Assembly (NCBI RefSeq): GCF_900113765.1
Contig: NZ_FOQO01000001.1
Location: forward strand, 248,001-312,000
Source of the DNA: Parapedobacter indicus
GTDB lineage: Bacteria > Bacteroidota > Bacteroidia > Sphingobacteriales > Sphingobacteriaceae
Reading direction: 5' to 3'
Length of the DNA: 64,000 bases
The notes below the pieces were generated by a model. That model had not been told where the DNA came from and did no database searches. It saw only the letters and a list, made by a program, of their open reading frames with translations. Each line of letters opens with the position of its first letter. Within the stretch, counting starts at the first letter, position 1. The position numbers and the translations under genes are program-made. Shown here piece after piece: positions 8,630 to 17,630 of the stretch.

Positions 8630-10018
8630 TTATAGCCATTTCAAAATTTCTTCCAGTGCAATCGGAGAGAATGTCTGGCTGATACGGCCATATTCAGCCG
8701 GAAGGCCGGTTTCACTTTCCTGGAAAAGGTGATTGAGGCCTGGCAGCGTTTCGATGGTTACGTCGTCATTTCCCGAGTCCCGTAGGGCAGTTTCGATTCC
8801 AGCCAGGTTTTCCTTGGCAGATACTTGCAAATCCCGGTCGCCGTTCAATGCTAGTACGGGACACGTTACGCGGGCGAGATACCGGCCCGGGTTGAAACCG
8901 AGGAAGTACCGCATCCAAGGGGAAGTGAGGCTGGCCGTTTGCTGGGTAATGGCTTCCATTGCCGCGGCTTCGGTAATGGCTCCCCTGTTAATAGCCGACT
9001 GGTATACAGGTAATAACAGCTTACGGATCTCTTTTTCCAGTACGGCAGTTTCAGCCGGTCCGGCGGCCAGCGCATAGAGTGTTTTGTTGAGTTTGGCGCT
9101 AGCCTCCAGCTGTTCGGCTGGCACTCCGCTGGCCTCGCCTAGCATCCAGTTCTGCATAACAAGTAAGCTGTCCAAGGGTATGCCCGGCGCGGCAAGGAGG
9201 ATCAGAAAAGCAATTTCGGGATGTACAGAAGCCACGATGGGAGCAATCATCCCGCCTTCGCTATGGCCCAATATCCCGATCCGACTCGGATCAATATTCG
9301 CAGTCGTTTGCAGGAATGTTACCGCAGCGGCGGCATCGGTAGCAAAATCGGCGGTGGTGGCTGCTGCAAAATCGCCGGTGGACGCGCCGACGCCCCGGTC
9401 GTCATACCGCAATACAGCATATCCCTGCCTGGTTAGGTAATCGGCGATCACGAGGAAGGGCTTGTGCCCGAATAGTTCCTCGTCGCGGTTCTGGGGGCCG
9501 CTGCCGCTGACAAGTACGACCGTCGCAAACGGCCCTCCGCTTTGCGGCCGTGTGAGCGTTCCTGCCAACGTGATGCCCGCTTCGGGATTGGCGAAGGTGA
9601 CTTCGTCCACACGATAGGGGAAGGGAGGGTGCGGTTCCTGCGGTCGCGTTTCTTCAGCCGCCGCCGCGGTGTTACCCTGCTTCACCAGGTACAGCGGTAT
9701 TTCCATACCACTTTGATAAAACGTGCCCGATAGGGTGGTGTCGGCTTCCAGCTTCCCTTTATACCTGACTCCAAGGGCAGGAGCTTCCAATTCCAGTATG
9801 CCGCCATTAAATGCGACCGAGCCGATGGGAATGCCTGCCGCACCCTGGTCGGGGCTATCCATCGTGGCCGTAAAGCCATCGCCCTTTTTATCGATATGAA
9901 ATATAAGGCGCAAATTGACCTTGCCGAGATCCAGCGTGCCGTGCCATATACCGACGGGATTCTGGGCCTGTAGCTGCCCTCCCGTGACCAAAATAAGAAA
10001 GAGAGTGAGTATTCGCAT
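8630..10018 (-). CDS. Secreted alpha/beta-hydrolase with N-terminal accessory domain
   Basis: 462 residues. A signal peptide (MRILTLFLILVTGGQLQAQ) precedes a beta-rich domain of about 110 residues (GIWHGTLDLGKVNLRLIFHI...), then an alpha/beta-hydrolase fold: oxyanion region VVLVSGSGPQNRDEE, YDDRGVGASTG, nucleophile Ser253 in GHSEGG, acid in LALNGDRDLQV and histidine in LPGLNHLFQ. The triad is complete, so it should be active, likely as an esterase or peptidase in the periplasm; the substrate is unknown. Two same-strand genes precede it: a membrane protein (20 bases away) and a DUF2089 protein. They may form a regulated three-gene unit. Confidence 0.88.
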   Translation of the reverse strand: MRILTLFLILVTGGQLQAQNPVGIWHGTLDLGKVNLRLIFHIDKKGDGFTATMDSPDQGAAGIPIGSVAFNGGILELEAPALGVRYKGKLEADTTLSGTFYQSGMEIPLYLVKQGNTAAAAEETRPQEPHPPFPYRVDEVTFANPEAGITLAGTLTRPQSGGPFATVVLVSGSGPQNRDEELFGHKPFLVIADYLTRQGYAVLRYDDRGVGASTGDFAAATTADFATDAAAAVTFLQTTANIDPSRIGILGHSEGGMIAPIVASVHPEIAFLILLAAPGIPLDSLLVMQNWMLGEASGVPAEQLEASAKLNKTLYALAAGPAETAVLEKEIRKLLLPVYQSAINRGAITEAAAMEAITQQTASLTSPWMRYFLGFNPGRYLARVTCPVLALNGDRDLQVSAKENLAGIETALRDSGNDDVTIETLPGLNHLFQESETGLPAEYGRISQTFSPIALEEILKWL

Positions 10019-10038
10019 GGGGTTGAATGGTTTAGTTT

Positions 10039-10617
10039 TTAGTTAACGGACAGAATAAGAAGCTTAGAAATCACTTCACTAAGCACGATGCAGCCACCGA
10101 AAATCCATTTATGCAGATTTTTCTTGCTGTTGGTGGCCGTTTGGAACCCTTGGAATAGCCAATAAATAAATACGACCGTCGCCACGATTGCCAAGGCCGC
10201 GAATGCGATGTTGGCCGCCACGGCACCCAACCCGATAGGGGCATCTTTTGTGGCATTTTCTACCAGATTCATGCTGGCCAGGTGCATAAAACCACCGGTG
10301 TTTGTCAGGGGGAGCACATAATAAGGGATCCGGGCGACGAGAGCGGTGCTCACCAGATCAATCAGCCGGGTTTTTGAATTGATGGATCGCCCAACAAGGT
10401 AAAGCGGGATCACGAGGCACAATAAGTTGATACCGTTATCCAGTAGAGGCTGCCAGGGCGTGGTCTGCGAAACAAAATGCAGATCCAGTACGCCATCGAA
10501 GCGGGTATTGCACTGCCAGCCCAAAAAAGAACCCACTGCGGTTGCCAGCAGTCCTGCTGCCACCAGCTGAATTTCTGCGAAGTGCGCAAAGGGGTTCAGT
10601 AAGATGTGTCGTTTCAT
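10039..10617 (-). CDS. Multi-pass membrane protein of unknown function (Yip1-like)
   Basis: 192 residues with about five hydrophobic segments (IQLVAAGLLATAVGSFLGW; GINLLCLVIPLYLVG; VSTALVARIPYYVLPL; AVAANIAFAALAIVATVVFIYWL; WIFGGCIVLSEVISKLLIL). The topology and general look resemble the Yip1/YIF1 membrane family, but I see no diagnostic motif. The ATG at 10617 gives MKRHILLNPFAHF; an earlier in-frame start would add a Ser/Asn/Arg-rich leader overlapping the DUF2089 gene. It lies between the DUF2089 gene (22 bases upstream) and the hydrolase gene. Confidence 0.7.
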   Translation of the reverse strand: MKRHILLNPFAHFAEIQLVAAGLLATAVGSFLGWQCNTRFDGVLDLHFVSQTTPWQPLLDNGINLLCLVIPLYLVGRSINSKTRLIDLVSTALVARIPYYVLPLTNTGGFMHLASMNLVENATKDAPIGLGAVAANIAFAALAIVATVVFIYWLFQGFQTATNSKKNLHKWIFGGCIVLSEVISKLLILSVN

Positions 10618-10639
10618 ATATCGGTTACTTTTGTTCGGG

Positions 10640-10915
10640 TTACTTCTGTTCGAGTTCCTTGATGTGGGCAATCATGTCGTCGAGCCGGTTGCGCACGGTG
10701 GGATAGCTTTTGCCCGTTTGTACAGACATTTCTTTAAGGCTGCCGCTACTTAGGAAAAACTGCAAGATAAATTCCTGGTCTTCGGCAGTCAGTTGCATCA
10801 GTATCGGAAGGGTATAATTACCAACTATCCGCGTGTCGCAGTTGCCGCAGGATAGCTCTGTAACAGTCAGTGTTTTGGAACAGCTGGGACAATGAACAGG
10901 GAATTTATATTTCAT
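10640..10915 (-). CDS. DUF2089-family zinc-ribbon / helix-turn-helix protein
   Basis: 91 residues. The N-terminus has a zinc ribbon with C9-x2-C12 and C23-x2-C26 (HCPSCSKTL; LSCGNCDTR), followed by a helix-turn-helix-like segment (SSGSLKEMSVQTGKSYPTVRNRLDDMI) that looks like a sigma-factor region 4. This matches DUF2089. Function is not established; a DNA-binding regulator is the natural inference. A perfect 12-base inverted repeat lies 26 bases upstream (10941-10984), a plausible self-operator. It heads the unit with the membrane protein and hydrolase. Confidence 0.82.
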   Translation of the reverse strand: MKYKFPVHCPSCSKTLTVTELSCGNCDTRIVGNYTLPILMQLTAEDQEFILQFFLSSGSLKEMSVQTGKSYPTVRNRLDDMIAHIKELEQK

Positions 10916-10940
10916 ACTTATTGTTTTATTTTATTGATAC

Positions 10941-10984
10941 AATAATAAATAAAATTAATTAGATAAGTAATATTATTTATTATT
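10941..10984. promoter_or_regulatory. 12-base inverted repeat upstream of DUF2089 gene (candidate operator)
   Basis: AATAATAAATAA (10941-10952) is repeated inverted as TTATTTATTATT (10973-10984) with a 20-base AT-rich spacer, 26 bases before the DUF2089 start codon. AT-rich dyads can arise by chance, so this is only a candidate. Confidence 0.35.
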
Positions 10985-11090
10985 CAAGGAAAAATTGACG
11001 CGTTTTTTGAATAGGTATATTCAATCCGTAAGGGAGTTGCAAGAGAGGCTAATCCGAATGGATAGAAATGGTGGTTTTGTTAGGGCTGGT

Positions 11091-11131
11091 AAAAAAAAAG
11101 TAGTTACTTTCTGTACAGAAAGTAACTACTT
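11091..11131 (-). terminator. Terminator behind gltBD
   Basis: A perfect 34-base palindrome (11098-11131) of 17-base arms meeting at CTGTACAG, followed on the minus strand by a nine-T run (11097-11091 and beyond). It lies 71 bases past the gltD stop codon and reads as an intrinsic terminator in that direction. Confidence 0.75.
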
Positions 11132-11201
11132 ACGATAGGCGAACGATAGCCTGAAAAGGATATCCGCTTAGATGGGCAGTTTGGTTGAACGGCAGGCAAT
11201 C

Positions 11202-12668
11202 CTACGCGTAATCAAACACTGCATCTTTACTCTCAAGCTCCGAATATCCCATCAGGTATTCGTCTACCTTGCGTGCACATTCACGTCCTTCCGAGATGGC
11301 CCATACGACCAGGGATTGGCCACGGCGCATATCGCCTGCCGCAAAAACCCGTGCGGTGGATGTTTGGTACTCGCCCTCCTGTGCGCGAACATTGCCCCGT
11401 TCATCTCGTTCCACGCCCAGTTGTTCTAAAAGACCCTCGTGCTGCGGATGTAGGAAGCCCATGGCGAGCGTGACAAGTTCGCAGGGTATCTCGCGTTCGG
11501 AACCGGGTACTTCTGAGAATTTTACCGGGCGGCCCAAGGAATCGCGCTCCCATTCCAGATCAACGATACGGGCAGCCTTTAGATTTCCTTTGTCATCACC
11601 GATAAATTCCTTCGTGGCGATGCTCCAATGGCGTTCGCAACCTTCTTCGTGTGAGGTGGTGGTTTTAAGCAGCATGGGATAGGTAGGCCAGGGCATGGCC
11701 TCTGTACGGCCTTTCGGCGGTTGCGGCATCAATTCAAATTGAGTGACGGATTTGGCACCGTGGCGGTTTGACGTACCTACGCAGTCCGATCCGGTATCCC
11801 CGCCACCGATGACCAATACGTTTTTCCCGGTAGCAAGAATGTCTGCTTCCTCAAAAGCCGAATTACCTACCCGTTTGTTTTGCTGTTTCAGGAATTCCAT
11901 GGCAAAGTGTACGCCATTGAGTTCCCTACCGGGGATGTTTAAGTTACGCGGGATGGTGGATCCGCCCGCAAGTACCACGGCATCGTAGGTCTGCAGTTCG
12001 CTGGCGGGAACGTTTTTACCTACTTCGGCGTTGCAGCGGAAAACGACACCTTCTTCTTCCATCACCTTGATCCGACGATCGATCACCCATTTTTCCAGCT
12101 TAAAATCCGGAATGCCATAGCGGAGCAGCCCTCCGGGCTTATCATCCCGTTCGTATACGGTAACTTCGTGGCCTACACGGATCAATTGGGCGGCAGCTGC
12201 CAATCCAGCCGGTCCACTACCCACCACGGCCACCCGTTTTCCTGTTTTGAGATGCGTAGGCCGGGCCTTCACATATTCGCGCTTGTATGCGATTTCAATG
12301 ATGTGCTTTTCGATTTCTTCGATGGCCACAGGTGAGCGGTTGATGCCTAATACACAGGCCGATTCGCAAGGGGCGGGGCATATCCGGCCCGTAAACTCCG
12401 GAAAGTTGTTGGTGGATACCAATATCCGGTATGCGTCTTCCCACTTTCCGTCGTATACTGCATCGTTAAACTCGGGAATGACGTTGCCCAAGGGGCATCC
12501 CGAATGACAGAAGGGGATGCCACAGTTCATACACCGGGCAGCCTGTCTGTTCAACTCGTCATCGCTATAGGGTTGTACAAATTCATTGTACGTCTTTTTC
12601 CGGTTTGCCACGGGAGCCTTCTTGGGGAGAGCCCGTTCAAATTCCTTAAATCCGGTTGGTTTTCCCAT
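11202..12668 (-). CDS. gltD: Glutamate synthase small (beta) subunit
   Basis: 488 residues. GltD takes electrons from NADPH through FAD and iron-sulfur clusters to GltB, which makes glutamate from glutamine and 2-oxoglutarate. The N-terminal ferredoxin-like region has RCMNCGIPFCHSGCPLGN and ICPAPCESACVLGIN, the two cysteine groups for 4Fe-4S clusters. The FAD site VGSGPAGLAAA (about residue 150) and the NADPH site IGGGDTGSDCVGT follow, with the closing FAAGDMRRGQSLVVWAI. The ATG at 12668 (MGKPTGFKEFER) is the usual start; a longer frame would overlap gltB. It begins 20 bases behind gltB and is followed by a strong terminator. Confidence 0.96.
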   Translation of the reverse strand: MGKPTGFKEFERALPKKAPVANRKKTYNEFVQPYSDDELNRQAARCMNCGIPFCHSGCPLGNVIPEFNDAVYDGKWEDAYRILVSTNNFPEFTGRICPAPCESACVLGINRSPVAIEEIEKHIIEIAYKREYVKARPTHLKTGKRVAVVGSGPAGLAAAAQLIRVGHEVTVYERDDKPGGLLRYGIPDFKLEKWVIDRRIKVMEEEGVVFRCNAEVGKNVPASELQTYDAVVLAGGSTIPRNLNIPGRELNGVHFAMEFLKQQNKRVGNSAFEEADILATGKNVLVIGGGDTGSDCVGTSNRHGAKSVTQFELMPQPPKGRTEAMPWPTYPMLLKTTTSHEEGCERHWSIATKEFIGDDKGNLKAARIVDLEWERDSLGRPVKFSEVPGSEREIPCELVTLAMGFLHPQHEGLLEQLGVERDERGNVRAQEGEYQTSTARVFAAGDMRRGQSLVVWAISEGRECARKVDEYLMGYSELESKDAVFDYA

Positions 12669-12688
12669 CTTTCTGTCTATATCGTTGT

Positions 12689-15600
12689 TTATGCTTCTAC
12701 TAATTTTGAACGCAGCACGTTTTTGAATTCCCGTGGGAATACCTTGATGAAATGCGCCTTTTCTGTTTTCCAATTCTTGAGGACGGAGGTTGCCCGTTTA
12801 CTGCCGGTAAGATGGATGTGCCGTTTTAGGAGCGTGATGATTGCAGTTTCGTCTTCGGCTTCGAGTGGGTCGAGGTCGACCATTTCGGTATTGCAGTTGT
12901 CCCTGAATGTTCCTTCGAGGTCATATACCCAAGCGATACCGCCACTCATTCCCGCAGCGAAGTTGCGCCCTGTGGCGCCTAGTATCAGCGCTCGTCCGCC
13001 CGTCATGTATTCACATCCGTGGTCGCCCACGCCTTCTACGACGGCGGTGGCACCCGAATTGCGCACGGCAAATCGTTCTCCCGCCTGCCCGCAGACGAAT
13101 AGGTGTCCGGAGGTAGCACCGTATAAAGCCACGTTGCCTATGATAATATTTTCGTGGGGTACCAGCGGGCTACTTGGTGCGGGATAGATGGCCAATTGTG
13201 CGCCGGATAGTCCTTTGCCTACATAATCGTTTGCTTCTCCTTCCAGCTCAAAAGAAAGCCCTTTGGCAGCAAATGCGCCAAAACTTTGACCCGCAGAACC
13301 TGTAAACTTAAAGTTGATCGTATTGTCGGGAAGTCCTTCGCCGCCGTATATCTTCGAAACTTCATTGGATAACATTGTGCCGATGGTGCGGTCCGTATTT
13401 TTGACATTGAATGTGCCGAAAACAGGTGTTTTGCTGTCCAACGCTTTGCGCGCTTGGGTTAACAGCCCCCAGTCCAGGATCATATCCAATCCGTGGTCCT
13501 GCTGTTCCGTTTGGTACAGCGTATCGCCGGTGCGGCTATGTGCCACATGCAGGATGCCTGAAAGATCCAGCTTATTGATTTTCCAGTGGTCGATGGCTTC
13601 CCTTTTCTTTAGGAACTGTGCACGACCCACCATTTCGTTGATGGTACGGAAGCCAAGCTCGGCCATTACCTCGCGTAATTCCTCAGCGAGGAATTTGAAA
13701 AGGTTGACGATATCCTCGGGCTTGCCGGTAAACAATTTACGAAGCTCGGGATCCTGGGTGGCCACACCCACCGGACACGTGTTTAAATGGCATTTTCGCA
13801 TCATAATGCATCCACCTGCTACCAGCGCCGCAGTAGCTACGCCCCATTCTTCGGCACCCAGTAAGGTTGCGATGGCAATGTCGCGTCCAGTTTTCAATTG
13901 ACCGTCGGTTTGTAGTACCACACGGCTACGGAGCCCATTTCTAACCAAGGTTTGGTGTGATTCTGCCAAGCCCAACTCCCAGGGCAGTCCGGCATGTTTG
14001 ATCGAGCTGATGGGCGAGGCCCCTGTTCCACCATCGTATCCGGCAATGAGGATTACGTCGGCATGTGCTTTTGCCACACCTGCGGCAATGGTGCCCACAC
14101 CGGCCTTGGAAACGAGTTTTACGTTGATCCGTGCCGCCCGGTTTGCGTTTTTAAGGTCGAAGATCAGCTGGGCCAAATCTTCGATCGAATAAATGTCGTG
14201 GTGTGGGGGAGGGGAAATCAACCCTACGCCCGGAGTAGAATGCCGTACTTTGGCAATCCAATCGTCCACCTTATGGCCGGGCAACTGTCCGCCTTCACCG
14301 GGCTTTGCACCCTGCGCCATCTTTATTTGCAATTCATCCGCTTGGGTGAGGTAATTGGAGGTTACGCCGAAACGACCGGAAGCAATCTGCTTGATGGCCG
14401 AACGCATGGAGTCGCCATTGGGTAAGGGTTTGAAACGTATTTCATCCTCGCCGCCTTCTCCAGTGTTGCTCTTCCCGCCAATCCGGTTCATGGCAATAGC
14501 CAGTGTGCTGTGGGCCTCATGGGAGATCGATCCGAATGACATGGCTCCCGTAGCAAAGCGCTTCATGATGTTTTCTGCAGGCTCGACTTCATCGATGGAA
14601 ACCGGTGTGCGGTGACGTGCGAAATCCAGCAACCCACGCAGCGTATACATACGCTCCTTTTGGTTGTTGATGAGCGACGCATATTTCTTATAAGTTTCGT
14701 AGTCACCCGTACGGCAGGCCTGTTGAAGCAGGTGTACCGTCTGCGGGTTGAACAAATGTGCTTCACCTCTTCTTTTCCATTGATAGATGCCGCCTTCGGG
14801 GAGCAGATCTTTGGTATTACGCGAACTGGTGAAGCCGCGATGATGCTTACTCAGTACTTCACGGGCAATGTCATCCAGATCCAATCCACCGATCCGGGAT
14901 ACGGCACCGCAGAAATACGTGTCAACCACGCTTTTATTGATGCCAAGTACCTCAAAAATCTGCGCACCGTGATAAGATTGTAGGGTCGAAATGCCCATTT
15001 TTGAGAAGATTTTGAGCAATCCACCACATACGGCTTTTACATAATTCTTGGCCAGTTGCGGCCAGGTGAGGTCGGTATCCAGTATTTTTTGTTCTTTGAG
15101 CGTACGGATGGAGGCCAACGCCATGTAGGGATTGATTGCTGTCGCACCGAATGCGAGCAGGCAGGCAAAGTGGTGCACTTCCCATACATCACCGCCTTCC
15201 ACAACAAGGCCGACCGCACCGCGGTGCCCTGTTTTGATAAGGTGGTGGTGAACAGCCGAAACGGCCAACAAGGAAGGGATTGCCGCGTGTTGTGAATCAA
15301 TAGCACGGTCGGAGAGAATAATTACTTCAAATCCATCCTTCACCGCATCTTCCGCATAACGGCACAGGCGGGCTAATCCTTCTTCAAGGGCGCCAGGTTT
15401 ACCACTCGCATTGAAATAGCACTGCAGGGTTTTGGCTTGGAACACTCCTGTGTCGATACTACGGAGCTTTTCAAGTTCCCGGCTCGTTAATATCGGATGT
15501 TCCAGGGCTACACAATGGCAATGCATTTTGTTTTCATCCAAAATGTTTCCCGCATTGCCGATAAAGGTGGCTAGACTCATCACCAACCGTTCGCGGATGG

Positions 15601-17203
15601 GATCAATAGGAGGATTGGTTACCTGTGCGAAAAATTGCTTGAAATAACTGGATAAGTGCTGAGGGTGATTGGAAAGTACAGCGAGCGGTACGTCTGTTCC
15701 CATCGAACCGACAGGCTCTTTGCCATCTAACGCCATGGGTGTGAGAATGCCTTCAATATCTTCGCGGGAGTAACCGAATATCTGCTGGTACTTGAATACG
15801 GAGTCTTTAGAAAGGTAGGTAAACGTGACCCGTGGTTCCGCAAGTTCCTCCATCCGGATTTTATATTGGTGAAGCCAATCGTCATAAGGCTGCTGTTTGA
15901 TCAATTCTCCTTTTACCTGCTCATCCGATAATATTTCCCCTTTTTCCATGTCGATCAGGAAAATTTTGCCCGGTTGCTGGCGGCCTTTTTTGATGATCAG
16001 GCTTTCGTCAATGGGGAGCGCACCAGCTTCTGAGGCCACAATCACACGATCGTCGGAAGTGACGGCAAATCGAAGGGGCCGCAGGCCATTCCGGTCGAGC
16101 ATGGCACCGATGGTGGTGCCATCGGTAAAGCAGAGCGCAGCCGGACCATCCCAAGGCTCCATTAGCGTGGCATGGTATTCATAGAAAGCCTTTTTCAGCG
16201 GGTCCATTTGTGTGTTGCCATCCCATGCTTCGGGAACCATCATCAGCATGACGTGCGCGATGCTACGACCGCTATGTAGAAGCAGTTCTGCGACATTGTC
16301 CAGACAGGCTGAATCCGATTGATGTCCGTCTACAACGGGCAGGAGAATTTGCAGCTCTTCTTCACTAAAATACGGCGAAGACAAGGAACGTAATCCGGCA
16401 TAAAACCAGTTAAGGTTGCCGGTTAAGGTATTGATCTCACCATTATGGGCCAACATGCGGAACGGCTGTGCCAATTGCCAAGAGGGAAACGTATTGGTTG
16501 AAAAACGGGAGTGTACCAATCCGAACGCAGATACTACGCGCTCATCCGAAAGGTCGGGGAAATAGGTACCTACTTGATAGGTGGTTAACTGCCCCTTATA
16601 AACAATTACCTTACAGGATAAGGATGCGATATAAAGATCTTCGGTAAGTTGTGAAGTTTCCCGTACTTTTTTGGCGATGAGCCGTCGCAGCACAAATAGT
16701 TTCCGTTCAAATTCTTTGGTATCCGTGACACCTGCCGGGCGCGCGACAAAAAATTGAACGATTTCAGGTTCTACGCTCAACGCCGTAACGCCAATACCCT
16801 CCGGGTTTACCGGCACACGCCGGAATCCCAGAAAATCCATACCTCTTTCTTGGGCAGCTTGTTGGATGATCTCACGGCAGATACGGTTTGCTTCCGCCTC
16901 CTTTGGTAAAAAAGTCATACCAATGCCGTAATAACCAGGTTCGCTTAGTTGGATACCCAATGCGATACACTCTTCCCACAGAAATTCGTGTGGCAGCTGG
17001 ATCATGATGCCAGCGCCATCTCCACTCTCCGGGTCGCAGCCGCAGGCACCGCGGTGTTCCATGTTTTCGAGCATGGTCAACGCGTCACGTACTTGCCGAT
17101 GGGTTTTGTTACCTTTGAGGTTCGCAATAAATCCTACACCACATGCATCGTGCTCAAAATCAGAATGGTAAAGCCCTTCCTGTTGTTTTAATATATCAGT
17201 CAT
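12689..17203 (-). CDS. gltB: Glutamate synthase large (alpha) subunit
   Basis: 1504 residues, full length. The order of domains is class II glutamine amidotransferase with nucleophile Cys21 (HDACGVGFIAN, exposed after removal of a 20-residue propeptide), central domain, FMN-binding TIM barrel (KPGEGGQLPGHKV; GYDGGTGASP), a 3Fe-4S cysteine group (CHLNTCPVGVATQDP), and a C-terminal GXGXG beta-helix (ALILGATGRNFAAGMSGG). Glutamine ammonia is tunnelled to 2-oxoglutarate. It forms an operon with gltD. Its upstream region carries TAATTTAGCA 25 bases before the ATG, the same motif at nearly the same distance as in front of amtB, which suggests shared nitrogen control. Confidence 0.97.
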   Translation of the reverse strand: MTDILKQQEGLYHSDFEHDACGVGFIANLKGNKTHRQVRDALTMLENMEHRGACGCDPESGDGAGIMIQLPHEFLWEECIALGIQLSEPGYYGIGMTFLPKEAEANRICREIIQQAAQERGMDFLGFRRVPVNPEGIGVTALSVEPEIVQFFVARPAGVTDTKEFERKLFVLRRLIAKKVRETSQLTEDLYIASLSCKVIVYKGQLTTYQVGTYFPDLSDERVVSAFGLVHSRFSTNTFPSWQLAQPFRMLAHNGEINTLTGNLNWFYAGLRSLSSPYFSEEELQILLPVVDGHQSDSACLDNVAELLLHSGRSIAHVMLMMVPEAWDGNTQMDPLKKAFYEYHATLMEPWDGPAALCFTDGTTIGAMLDRNGLRPLRFAVTSDDRVIVASEAGALPIDESLIIKKGRQQPGKIFLIDMEKGEILSDEQVKGELIKQQPYDDWLHQYKIRMEELAEPRVTFTYLSKDSVFKYQQIFGYSREDIEGILTPMALDGKEPVGSMGTDVPLAVLSNHPQHLSSYFKQFFAQVTNPPIDPIRERLVMSLATFIGNAGNILDENKMHCHCVALEHPILTSRELEKLRSIDTGVFQAKTLQCYFNASGKPGALEEGLARLCRYAEDAVKDGFEVIILSDRAIDSQHAAIPSLLAVSAVHHHLIKTGHRGAVGLVVEGGDVWEVHHFACLLAFGATAINPYMALASIRTLKEQKILDTDLTWPQLAKNYVKAVCGGLLKIFSKMGISTLQSYHGAQIFEVLGINKSVVDTYFCGAVSRIGGLDLDDIAREVLSKHHRGFTSSRNTKDLLPEGGIYQWKRRGEAHLFNPQTVHLLQQACRTGDYETYKKYASLINNQKERMYTLRGLLDFARHRTPVSIDEVEPAENIMKRFATGAMSFGSISHEAHSTLAIAMNRIGGKSNTGEGGEDEIRFKPLPNGDSMRSAIKQIASGRFGVTSNYLTQADELQIKMAQGAKPGEGGQLPGHKVDDWIAKVRHSTPGVGLISPPPHHDIYSIEDLAQLIFDLKNANRAARINVKLVSKAGVGTIAAGVAKAHADVILIAGYDGGTGASPISSIKHAGLPWELGLAESHQTLVRNGLRSRVVLQTDGQLKTGRDIAIATLLGAEEWGVATAALVAGGCIMMRKCHLNTCPVGVATQDPELRKLFTGKPEDIVNLFKFLAEELREVMAELGFRTINEMVGRAQFLKKREAIDHWKINKLDLSGILHVAHSRTGDTLYQTEQQDHGLDMILDWGLLTQARKALDSKTPVFGTFNVKNTDRTIGTMLSNEVSKIYGGEGLPDNTINFKFTGSAGQSFGAFAAKGLSFELEGEANDYVGKGLSGAQLAIYPAPSSPLVPHENIIIGNVALYGATSGHLFVCGQAGERFAVRNSGATAVVEGVGDHGCEYMTGGRALILGATGRNFAAGMSGGIAWVYDLEGTFRDNCNTEMVDLDPLEAEDETAIITLLKRHIHLTGSKRATSVLKNWKTEKAHFIKVFPREFKNVLRSKLVEA

Positions 17204-17228
17204 CCTATTTAGTTAGCTGTATTCGTTT

Positions 17229-17238
17229 TGCTAAATTA
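17229..17238 (-). promoter_or_regulatory. Motif shared by gltB and amtB upstream regions
   Basis: TAATTTAGCA on the minus strand ends 25 bases before the gltB ATG. The identical ten bases are found at 31456-31465, 24 bases before the amtB ATG. TAATTTAG could be a variant -7 element (TAnnTTTG) or part of a shared regulator site. Confidence 0.4.
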
Positions 17239-17375
17239 GTAAATAAAACGTATATAATTAAATTTTTTTCAAACTTTTATCATTTTTATTAGTAATTACC
17301 TATTATTTGTATTTATTTTTGATAATTTGTTAATCATATAGATTTTTGGTTGCGGAGATTGCAATGAATCGTTTT

Positions 17376-17406
17376 TTTGCCCTCACAAAAACTTCCTGTA
17401 CATTTG
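17376..17406 (+). promoter_or_regulatory. Consensus promoter of the S4-domain gene, leaderless geometry
   Basis: TTTG (17376-17379), 19-base spacer, TACATTTG (17399-17406): both Bacteroidetes elements at the ideal distance. The ATG at 17411 is only four bases past the -7 element, so the mRNA should start at or very near the start codon. Confidence 0.6.
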
Positions 17407-17410
17407 TGCC

Positions 17411-17620
17411 ATGATTACCTATCAACTAAAAGGGGACTACATTACATTGGTCCAACTACTGAAGGTGCTTCATTGGGTGGAACATGGAGGCGAAGCTCAG
17501 GCAGTGGTTTCTGCGGGGCTGGTCAGTTATAACGGCGCAGTGGATTATCGTAAACGGTTGAAGGTACGGGTGGGTGATGTGGTTGGATTTGAAGGAAAGC
17601 AGGTGAAACTAATAGCATAA
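17411..17620 (+). CDS. Small S4-domain RNA-binding protein (YbcJ/YaaA-like)
   Basis: 69 residues, essentially one S4 domain: YITLVQLLKVLHWVEHGGEAQAVVSAGLVSYNG then a basic YRKRLKVRVGDVV segment, the usual alpha-L RNA-binding fold. Such stand-alone proteins (COG2501) are thought to bind structured RNA, possibly in ribosome assembly; the target is unknown. It is the first gene of a likely operon with a lipoprotein gene (10 bases on) and aroB, and has the best-matching promoter in the window. Confidence 0.85.
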   Translation: MITYQLKGDYITLVQLLKVLHWVEHGGEAQAVVSAGLVSYNGAVDYRKRLKVRVGDVVGFEGKQVKLIA

Positions 17621-17630
17621 GGAATAAGGA

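Noticed and set aside
12669-12773. Longer GltD N-terminus overlapping gltB
   Set aside because: MGKPTGFKEFER is the usual start; the extra 35 residues come from the gltB reading region.
13994-14425. Long plus-strand open frames inside gltB, and similar ones inside dnaE (27894-28454)
   Set aside because: Shadows of high-scoring genes on the opposite strand, with no homology or context.
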